Of a stretch of DNA of 64,000 nt, positions 56,669 through 64,000 are shown in pieces (position 1 is the stretch's first letter; each line of letters opens with the position of its first letter). The position numbers and the translations under genes are program-made. The DNA comes from Permianibacter sp046297695 (GTDB lineage Bacteria > Pseudomonadota > Gammaproteobacteria > Enterobacterales > Permianibacteraceae): contig JBKBHF010000011.1 in the NCBI GenBank assembly GCA_046297695.1, positions 23,357-87,356 on the forward strand, in the 5' to 3' direction. Under the pieces are notes generated by a model. It had not been told where the DNA came from. It searched no databases and saw only the letters and a program-made list of their open reading frames with translations.

Positions 56669-57130
56669 TTATTCAGGCTTCTTGTCGGCAAACAGGTATT
56701 TACCGATCAGCTCTTCCAGCACCAATGCCGACTGGGTTTCGGCGACGCTGTCACCGTCGCGCAGCACGTCGTCCTCGCCGCCGACCGACAGGGCGATGTA
56801 CTGCTCGCCGAGCAGGCCGGCCGTGTTGATCTTGGCCGAGGTGTCGATCGGGAACGATTTGAATTCCTCGCTGATCGCCATTTCCACCATCGGCGTCAGG
56901 CTTTGCGCATCCAGGCTGATGTTGGCTACCCGGCCGACCACGACGCCACCAACTTTGACCGGCGAACGCACTTTCAGGCCGCCGATATTTTCGAACTTGG
57001 CGTACACCCGGTACGTGCTGTCACCGGTCAGCCGGTTGATGCTGCTGACTTTCAGCGCCAGCGCGATCATCGCCGCAATGCCGGCGACCACAAAGACACC
57101 GACCAGAATTTCCACTCGACGCATATCCAT
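56669..57130 (-). CDS. mlaD: MlaD, MCE-domain subunit of the phospholipid transporter
   Basis: The 153-residue protein has one N-terminal helix (MRRVEILVGVFVVAGIAAMI) and an MCE domain (YRVYAKFENIGGLKVRSPVK and VGGVVVGRVANI), then a helical C-terminus. Six MlaD subunits form a hydrophobic pore for lipids. The ATG at 57130 overlaps the mlaE stop (TGATG) and has GGAGAGA in front. A longer frame to 57250 is a shadow of mlaE. Confidence 0.96.
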   Translation of the reverse strand: MDMRRVEILVGVFVVAGIAAMIALALKVSSINRLTGDSTYRVYAKFENIGGLKVRSPVKVGGVVVGRVANISLDAQSLTPMVEMAISEEFKSFPIDTSAKINTAGLLGEQYIALSVGGEDDVLRDGDSVAETQSALVLEELIGKYLFADKKPE

Positions 57131-57918
57131 CAACCGATCTCTCCAAACATCAAAGCCGTCAATACAAAATCCAGACCCAGCACCGCCAGCGACGAGTGCA
57201 CCACGGTGCGCGTGGTCGCATTGGCAATGCCTTCCGAGGTCGGTACACAATCGTAGCCGCGGAACACGGCGATCCAGGTCACGACAAAGGCAAACACCAC
57301 ACTTTTGATGGCGCCGTTCAGGATGTCATCGTGAAAATCCACCGCCGCCTGCATCGCCGACCAGAAGCCGCCGGAATCGGCACCGAGCCACTCGACGCCG
57401 ACCAGATAGCCACCATAAACCCCCACCACATTGAAAATCGCGGTCAGCAGCGGCAGCGCAATCAACCCCGCCCAGAGTCGTGGCGCGACGATTCGATGCA
57501 GCGGGTCGACCGCCATCATCTCCATGCTGGAGAGTTGCTCGGTGGCCTTCATCAAGCCGATTTCTGCGGTCAATGCCGAGCCGGCACGACCGGCAAACAG
57601 CAGGGCCGCCACCACCGGACCGAGTTCACGGACCAGACTCAGCGCCACCATCGGCCCCAGGCTCGCCTCGGCACCGTAATCGACCAGAATGGTGTAGCCC
57701 TGCAGGCCGAGCACCATGCCGATGAAAAGGCCAGAAACCACGATGATCGCCAGGCTGAGCACGCCGACCTGATACAGCTGCTTGATCAGCAAGCTGCCGC
57801 CATTGCGGATACTGAAAGAGCCAGCCAAGGCCCGGCCAAGCACCATGCCGGCGCGACCGCTGGTGGCAAACATGTCGAGCGTATTGGCACCCAACTGACG
57901 CAAACGAGTGCTGATCAC
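57130..57918 (-). CDS. mlaE: MlaE, permease subunit of the phospholipid transporter
   Basis: The 262-residue permease has several membrane segments and the family motifs QLYQVGVLSLAIIVVSGLFI, VALSLVRELGPVVAALLFAG and AEIGLMKATEQLSSMEMM (coupling helix). It forms the core of the Mla ABC importer. It overlaps mlaF by four bases and mlaD by one. Confidence 0.97.
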   Translation of the reverse strand: MISTRLRQLGANTLDMFATSGRAGMVLGRALAGSFSIRNGGSLLIKQLYQVGVLSLAIIVVSGLFIGMVLGLQGYTILVDYGAEASLGPMVALSLVRELGPVVAALLFAGRAGSALTAEIGLMKATEQLSSMEMMAVDPLHRIVAPRLWAGLIALPLLTAIFNVVGVYGGYLVGVEWLGADSGGFWSAMQAAVDFHDDILNGAIKSVVFAFVVTWIAVFRGYDCVPTSEGIANATTRTVVHSSLAVLGLDFVLTALMFGEIG

Positions 57919-58730
57919 GCCGCCACCTCCAGCAAATCATCACCGTAGGCACGGGCCGGATAATGAAACGGCACCGGACCGTCCGGCATGCCCTGCATGA
58001 ACTGGCTGACACGCGGGTTGTTGCTGCGGCCGAGTTCCTGCGGTGTGCCGTGGGCAACGATCTGGCCGTTGGAAATGATGTAGGCGTAATCGGCGATCGA
58101 GCAGACTTCGTCAACATCGTGCGAAACGATGACCGAAGTCAGGCCGAGCGCATCATTGAGCAGCCGGATCAGCTGGATCAACACGCCCATCGAGATCGGG
58201 TCCTGACCGGTGAACGGCTCGTCATACATGATCATCGCCGGGTCCATGACGATGGCGCGGGCCAGCGCGACCCGGCGCGCCATGCCGCCGGACAGTTCCG
58301 AAGGCATCAGATCGCGGGCACCGCGCAGGCCAACCGCTTCCAGCTTCATCAAGACCAAGGCGCGCAGCACTGATTCCGGCAATTTCAGGTGTTCACGGAC
58401 CGGGAACGCGACGTTCTCGAACACGTTCATGTCGGTAAAGAGTGCGCCGCTCTGGAACAACATGCCCATGCGTCGGCGCAAGGCGAACAGCTCGTTGCGA
58501 CTCAAGGTCGGTACTTCGACCCCGTCGAAGCGGATGCTGCCGGCGCTCGGCTTGAGCTGACCACCGATCAGCCGCAGCAGCGTGGTCTTGCCGGTGCCGG
58601 ATGGCCCCATGATGGCGGTGACCTTGCCGCGTTTGATGTCCAAATCGATGCCGTCATAAATCACCCGCTCACCGCGGGCGAAGTGCAGACCGCGTACCTC
58701 CACCAGATTGTCACTCGTCATTTTTTTCAT
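57915..58730 (-). CDS. mlaF: MlaF, ATPase subunit of the phospholipid transporter
   Basis: The 271-residue ABC protein has Walker A GPSGTGKTTLLRLIGG, the signature LSGGMARRVALARAI, and Walker B MIMYDEPFTGQDPISMG, plus the H-loop VSHDVDEVCSIADY. It powers lipid transport across the periplasm. ATG at 58730 (MKKMTSDN) and 58721 (MTSDN) are both possible, with no strong ribosome site at either. It is the first gene of the mla operon and divergent from kdsD. Confidence 0.96.
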   Translation of the reverse strand: MKKMTSDNLVEVRGLHFARGERVIYDGIDLDIKRGKVTAIMGPSGTGKTTLLRLIGGQLKPSAGSIRFDGVEVPTLSRNELFALRRRMGMLFQSGALFTDMNVFENVAFPVREHLKLPESVLRALVLMKLEAVGLRGARDLMPSELSGGMARRVALARAIVMDPAMIMYDEPFTGQDPISMGVLIQLIRLLNDALGLTSVIVSHDVDEVCSIADYAYIISNGQIVAHGTPQELGRSNNPRVSQFMQGMPDGPVPFHYPARAYGDDLLEVAA

Positions 58731-58955
58731 GCTGTGTCGGGGGCTGACGCCGGTTTCGGAGCCGCCCGGGGCGGCAAAGCGGCGTATTTTACCCGTTTTA
58801 TGGTCAGAGCTCTTGGCCACTGTTTAACCAGCTGCAATCGAAAGGTGCGGTCAGTGTGCCTGCCGGCGCTGAATCACGCCTGAATCGACGCCGGCCCGGA
58901 TGCCGCTGATATACTGACGGCCCTGCTTTTGCATAACGCCCCTCGCGGGCTTGGG

Positions 58956-59945
58956 ATGCCGACCGCCGACATGCCGCATCAGACCGATTTTCTGGCCTTG
59001 GGCCGTGCCGTACTGGACATCGAAGCTGACGCCATTGCCAAGCTCCGGGCCCGGCTTGACGACCAATTCGCTGCCGCCTGCCGGCTGCTGCTGGCCTGCA
59101 AGGGCCGCACGGTTGTGCTCGGCATGGGCAAGTCCGGCCATGTCGGCGGCAAGATCGCCGCCACGCTGGCCTCGACCGGCACACCAGCGTTTTTCGTCCA
59201 CCCTGGGGAGGCCAGCCACGGCGATCTCGGCATGATCACCAGCCAGGATGTGGTGCTGGCGCTGTCCAACTCCGGCGAAACCGATGAAATCCTGATGCTG
59301 CTGCCGGTCATCAAACGGCGCGGCGTGCCTTTGGTCGCGTTGACCGGCCGGCCGGGTTCGACCCTGGCCAAAGCCGCCGATGTCCACCTGCACGTCGGCG
59401 TCGACAAGGAAGCCTGTCCGCTCGGCCTGGCGCCGACCGCGTCCACTACCGCCGCCCTGGCCATGGGCGATGCGCTGGCAGTGGCGTTGCTCGAAGCGCG
59501 CGGTTTCACCGCCGAGGATTTTGCGCTGTCGCATCCGGCCGGTGCGCTCGGTCGCCGCCTGTTGCTGCACGTCGAGCAGCTGATGCACACCGGCGACGAC
59601 ATTCCACGGGTTGGCCCCGACGCCACCGTCAGCGAAGCGTTGTTGGAAATGTCACGCAAGCGGCTCGGCATGACCACGATTGTCGATGCCGACAATCGTC
59701 TGCTCGGCATTTTCACCGACGGCGATTTGCGCCGGACCCTGGCCAAGCCCATCGATTTCCATCAGACCCGGATCGATGCCGTGATGACCAAAGGCGGCCA
59801 TTCGACCCGCGCCAACGTGCTTGCCGCCGAAGCGATGCGACTGATGGAGCAACACGCCATCAGCCAGCTGGTGGTACTGGATGATCAGCAGAAAGTGGTC
59901 GGTGCGTTGAACATGCACGACCTGCTCAAAGCCGGTGTGGTGTAA
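58956..59945 (+). CDS. kdsD: Arabinose-5-phosphate isomerase
   Basis: KdsD makes arabinose-5-phosphate from ribulose-5-phosphate for Kdo. The 329-residue protein has an SIS domain (VVLGMGKSGHVGGKIAATLA, GTPAFFVHPGEASHGDLGM, ALSNSGETDEIL) and two CBS domains (SEALLEMSRKRLGMTTIVD and AAEAMRLMEQHAISQLVVLD). The ATG at 58956 is chosen over the one at 58929 because the family N-terminus is short. kdsC follows by five bases. Confidence 0.96.
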   Translation: MPTADMPHQTDFLALGRAVLDIEADAIAKLRARLDDQFAAACRLLLACKGRTVVLGMGKSGHVGGKIAATLASTGTPAFFVHPGEASHGDLGMITSQDVVLALSNSGETDEILMLLPVIKRRGVPLVALTGRPGSTLAKAADVHLHVGVDKEACPLGLAPTASTTAALAMGDALAVALLEARGFTAEDFALSHPAGALGRRLLLHVEQLMHTGDDIPRVGPDATVSEALLEMSRKRLGMTTIVDADNRLLGIFTDGDLRRTLAKPIDFHQTRIDAVMTKGGHSTRANVLAAEAMRLMEQHAISQLVVLDDQQKVVGALNMHDLLKAGVV

Positions 59946-59950
59946 AGGTG

Positions 59951-60487
59951 ATGACGACGATGGATGCCAACCTGCTCGCCCGGGCCCAAGCCATCAAGTT
60001 GCTCATTTGCGACGTCGATGGCGTGCTGACCGATGGCAGCGTGTTTCTCGGCAACGATCAGGAAGAGTTGAAAGCGTTCAATATCAAGGACGGCTTTGGC
60101 CTGCGTGCGATCCAGAAATTCGGCATCGAGGTCGCGCTGATCACCGGCCGGCATTCCCGATTGGTCGAGCGGCGCGCTGCCGAGCTCGATATCCGGCACG
60201 TCTATCAAGGCAACGCCAACAAGCGCGGCGCCTTTGCCGATCTGCTCAGCAAGCTGCAGCTGACGCCAGCGCAGGTTGCCCATTTTGGCGACGATCTGCC
60301 GGATCTGCCCTTGCTCAAGCAAGTCGGCCTCGCCGCTGCGCCGGCTGATGCACATGCAGTCGTGCGAGAACACGCCCATTTCCTCAGCCAGGCCACGGGC
60401 GGTCGCGGCGCCGTGCGCGAGCTTTGCGATCTGCTGTTGCAGGCACAAGGCCACTGGCCGGCCCTGTTGGCGGAGTACCAGCCATGA
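59951..60487 (+). CDS. kdsC: 3-deoxy-D-manno-octulosonate 8-phosphate phosphatase
   Basis: The 178-residue HAD phosphatase removes phosphate from Kdo-8-phosphate. Motif I is LLICDVDGVLTDG, motif II VALITGRHSRLVERRA, and motif III/IV FGDDLPDLPLLKQVG. The C-terminal TGGRGAVRELCDLLL is characteristic. Two ATG codons, 59951 and 59960, are possible. The ATG of lptC overlaps the stop. Confidence 0.96.
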   Translation: MTTMDANLLARAQAIKLLICDVDGVLTDGSVFLGNDQEELKAFNIKDGFGLRAIQKFGIEVALITGRHSRLVERRAAELDIRHVYQGNANKRGAFADLLSKLQLTPAQVAHFGDDLPDLPLLKQVGLAAAPADAHAVVREHAHFLSQATGGRGAVRELCDLLLQAQGHWPALLAEYQP

Positions 60488-61062
60488 ACGTCCGTGGGCT
60501 GCTGATTGGCGCCGGTACGCTGTTGGTGGCCGTGGTGGTGCTGCTGCTGCTCAACCGCGAACAATCCGGCAAGAACCAGACCGAATTGCAGCAGCAAACA
60601 GCGGACGTAGCCCAGAGTGACTATTACATGGAAGGCGTGATCAGCCGCCATTTCGATGCCAACGGCAAGCTGTCACATGTGCTGCAGGCCCCGCGCATCG
60701 ATTATTTTCTGGCACAGCAACAGTCGCTGATGCAACAGCCGCACATTCAGCTTTTCGGCACCGACGGCACACCATGGCATGTGCGCGCCGCGCAAGCCAT
60801 CGCCGAGCACCAACAGGATACCGTGACCCTGCGCGAGCAGGTGTTACTGGAGCGGGGCGCGCAAACGGGCGTCGCCGTATTGCGCATGGAGACCGAACAA
60901 CTGACCGTGAACCTGAGCGAGCGGCGCGCGCACACCGATGCACCAGTGCGTTTCCGCAGCAGCCAGGGCGAAGTCAAGGCCGTCGGGTTGACTGCCGATT
61001 TCGCCAATGAAAAATTGCACCTGCTGGCACAAGTCAAAGGACACTATGAAAACGCTCGTTAA
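60484..61062 (+). CDS. lptC: LptC, inner-membrane bridge component of LPS export
   Basis: The 192-residue bitopic protein has an N-terminal anchor (LLIGAGTLLVAVVVLLLLN) and a beta-jellyroll (YYMEGVISRHFDANGKLSHV, LPS-binding face) that receives LPS from LptBFG and passes it to LptA. The length equals that in E. coli (191). The ATG at 60484 overlaps the kdsC stop (ATGA). LptA overlaps the 3' end by 17 bases. Confidence 0.95.
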   Translation: MNVRGLLIGAGTLLVAVVVLLLLNREQSGKNQTELQQQTADVAQSDYYMEGVISRHFDANGKLSHVLQAPRIDYFLAQQQSLMQQPHIQLFGTDGTPWHVRAAQAIAEHQQDTVTLREQVLLERGAQTGVAVLRMETEQLTVNLSERRAHTDAPVRFRSSQGEVKAVGLTADFANEKLHLLAQVKGHYENAR

Positions 61063-61852
61063 GCTGCTGGCCCTGCTGCCACTTACAACCCTGGCGGCCA
61101 GTGGCACCGATTTGCAAGCCGACAGCGCCACGCTGGACGGCAAGACCGGCGAGTACCTGTATCGCGGCAATGCGCTGCTGCGCAACAACAATGTCCAGAT
61201 CAACGCGGACGAAATACAGGCAACGCAGGACACCGACGGCAATCTGCAGAGCGGCCGCTTTCGCGGCAATCCTGCCGTGCTCGTGCACACCGAACCGGCA
61301 ACCGGCACCCGCTCAGAAACGCGTGCCAACGAAATTCTGTATGACAACCGCGCCGGCCGCATCGAACTGATCGGCAATGCCGTGCTGGTGCAGACCGAAG
61401 CCGAGCAAAATCGCCAGATGCGACTGCAGGCGGATCGCATTGAACTGATTGAACGATCGGAAAAAATCAGCGATCTGGCCGCGACCGGCGCACCGGTCAT
61501 GTTCAGCCGGCAACAGACCGATGCCCAGCCACTGGAAGGCCGCGCCAATAGCTTGCGTTACCAGGGCGAGCGCGAGTTTCTGCTGCTCGAAGGCGATGCC
61601 CTGCTGCAACAGGGGCCCACCCAGTTCGAGCACGTGGTGATCGAATACGATGGCCGCAGCAAGCGCATCACCGCGCCCAAGCGTGACGGCAAACAGGTGA
61701 AAATCACCCGCGTGCAGAACAGCGACAGCGAAACTGGCAACGGCACGGCGCCACCGGCAACCAAGCCGGAAGCCAAAGAGAAACCCGCAGCGGAAAACAA
61801 TCCTGGATCTGAACAAATGCCTGCGGCTGAAAACAGCAAGGAGCCGTCGTGA
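61046..61852 (+). CDS. lptA: LptA, periplasmic LPS-transport bridge protein, with long C-terminal tail
   Basis: The 268-residue protein has a signal peptide (MKTLVKLLALLPLTTLAA) and the LptA/OstA beta-jellyroll (TGEYLYRGNALLRNNNVQIN, RANEILYDNRAGRIELIGNA). After about residue 200 it ends in a tail rich in Pro, Glu, Lys and Asn, not seen in the 185-residue E. coli LptA. Its ATG at 61046 follows AAAGGA and lies within the lptC end. The stop overlaps the GTG of lptB. Confidence 0.94.
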   Translation: MKTLVKLLALLPLTTLAASGTDLQADSATLDGKTGEYLYRGNALLRNNNVQINADEIQATQDTDGNLQSGRFRGNPAVLVHTEPATGTRSETRANEILYDNRAGRIELIGNAVLVQTEAEQNRQMRLQADRIELIERSEKISDLAATGAPVMFSRQQTDAQPLEGRANSLRYQGEREFLLLEGDALLQQGPTQFEHVVIEYDGRSKRITAPKRDGKQVKITRVQNSDSETGNGTAPPATKPEAKEKPAAENNPGSEQMPAAENSKEPS

Positions 61853-62577
61853 GCAGCGTTTTGTTGGTGCAGCACCTCGCCAAGTCGTACAAGGGCCGTC
61901 AGGTCGTCAAGGACGTCTCGCTGACGGTACGTCAAGGCGAAATCGTCGGTCTGCTCGGCCCCAACGGCGCTGGCAAGACAACCTCGTTTTACATGACGAT
62001 TGGACTGGTCAACGCCGATGCCGGGACGATCCAGATAGATGACGAAGACCTGTCTGGCGAACCGATGCATGTGCGGGCCCGCAAGGGCATTGGCTACCTG
62101 CCGCAGGAAGCGTCGGTTTTCCGCAAGTTGAGTGTGGCCGACAACATCCTCGGCATTCTCGAACTGAACCCGGCGCTGACCGAGGCCGAGCGCCAGCAAA
62201 AGCTGGAGGCGCTGCTCGACGAGTTTCACATCGGCCATTTGCGCAAAAGCCTCGGTATGGCCTTGTCCGGCGGCGAACGCCGACGGGTCGAGATTGCCCG
62301 TGCACTGGCCGCCGAACCACGCTTCATTTTGCTGGACGAGCCGTTTGCCGGCGTCGACCCGATTTCAGTGCTGGAGATCAAGCGCATCATCCAGCATCTG
62401 CGCGACCGCGGCTTGGGCATCCTGATCACCGATCATAACGTCCGTGAAACCTTGACGGTTTGCGAACGCGCGTACATCGTTAGCGAAGGCCGGTTGATTG
62501 CCGATGGCGCGCCAGAAGCCATCCTGGCCAATCAACAGGTCCGTCAGGTATACCTCGGCGAACATTTCACTCTGTGA
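61849..62577 (+). CDS. lptB: LptB, ATPase of the LPS export machine
   Basis: The 242-residue ABC protein has Walker A GLLGPNGAGKTTSFYMT, the signature LSGGERRRVEIARALA and Walker B FILLDEPFAGVDPISV, plus the H-loop ITDHNVRETL. It drives LPS extraction with LptFG. It starts with GTG, overlapping the lptA stop, and rpoN follows 86 bases later. Confidence 0.98.
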   Translation: MSSVLLVQHLAKSYKGRQVVKDVSLTVRQGEIVGLLGPNGAGKTTSFYMTIGLVNADAGTIQIDDEDLSGEPMHVRARKGIGYLPQEASVFRKLSVADNILGILELNPALTEAERQQKLEALLDEFHIGHLRKSLGMALSGGERRRVEIARALAAEPRFILLDEPFAGVDPISVLEIKRIIQHLRDRGLGILITDHNVRETLTVCERAYIVSEGRLIADGAPEAILANQQVRQVYLGEHFTL

Positions 62578-62663
62578 GTCTGGCAGCTGGCTGCTTTTGG
62601 TTTATAGTGGAATAAAGTGACAGCGTAACGGCGCTGTCCCGACAAGGCCGTCCGATAGCAAGA

Positions 62664-64000
<1,337 letters not shown>

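Noticed and set aside
62603..62638. Possible promoter TATAGT and hairpin before rpoN
   Set aside because: No -35 box at proper spacing was found, and the seven-base inverted repeat has no T run. It is mentioned only within the rpoN entry.

Overview
The window is a GC-rich chromosomal segment of a Gram-negative gammaproteobacterium. Evidence for this is lipopolysaccharide transport and Kdo genes, a Mla phospholipid system, a cytochrome bc1 operon, SspB, and several blocks whose order I recall from Escherichia coli: rsmI/lpoA-yraN-diaA-dolP, sspB..rpsI-rplM..zapE/zapG-degQ-degS, and murA-ibaG-mlaBCDEF/kdsD-kdsC-lptC-lptA-lptB-rpoN. The genus cannot be named from sequence alone. A run of ten N at 26874-26883 marks an assembly gap, so this is a draft scaffold. 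No rRNA, tRNA, CRISPR array, insertion sequence or prophage was seen.

Left part (1-16.7 kb): the 3' end of an HD-GYP phosphodiesterase gene, then an H-NOX haem sensor with its GGDEF/EAL partner, a secreted pectinacetylesterase/Notum-like hydrolase, hemL, pyrB followed by three overlapping small membrane-protein genes, thiE, a multidomain secreted subtilase, thiD, rubredoxin, and an ABC exporter.

Middle part (16.7-36.9 kb): a catabolic operon takes N-formylkynurenine or kynurenine through 3-hydroxyanthranilate to 2-aminomuconate (RidA-type deaminase, lipoprotein-like hydrolase, 3-hydroxyanthranilate dioxygenase, ACMS decarboxylase, cyclase-type formamidase candidate, kynureninase, kynurenine monooxygenase). 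Then come a TPR-GGDEF cyclase, an M28 peptidase, and a branched-chain amino-acid operon ilvC-ilvG-ilvM-cimA-ilvE-ilvD on the minus strand. The operon is preceded by a 31-residue leader peptide rich in Ile/Leu/Val and an attenuator hairpin. It carries citramalate synthase where enteric operons carry threonine deaminase at their end. A TetR regulator is divergent from it.

Right part (36.9-64 kb): envelope and growth housekeeping. It holds rsmI, lpoA, yraN, diaA, dolP, sspB, petABC, rpsI-rplM, an HU protein with an H1-like tail, an L,D-transpeptidase paired with a TPR protein (both ending in an NTF2-like domain), zapE, zapG, degQ, degS, murA, ibaG, mlaB-F, kdsD, kdsC, lptCAB and the first three quarters of rpoN. 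Cell-wall synthesis (murA, lpoA, L,D-transpeptidase), outer-membrane lipid balance (mla, lpt, kds, dolP) and envelope stress proteolysis (degQ, degS) are therefore clustered. Most intergenic spaces are short, and many carry clear hairpin terminators between convergent genes.
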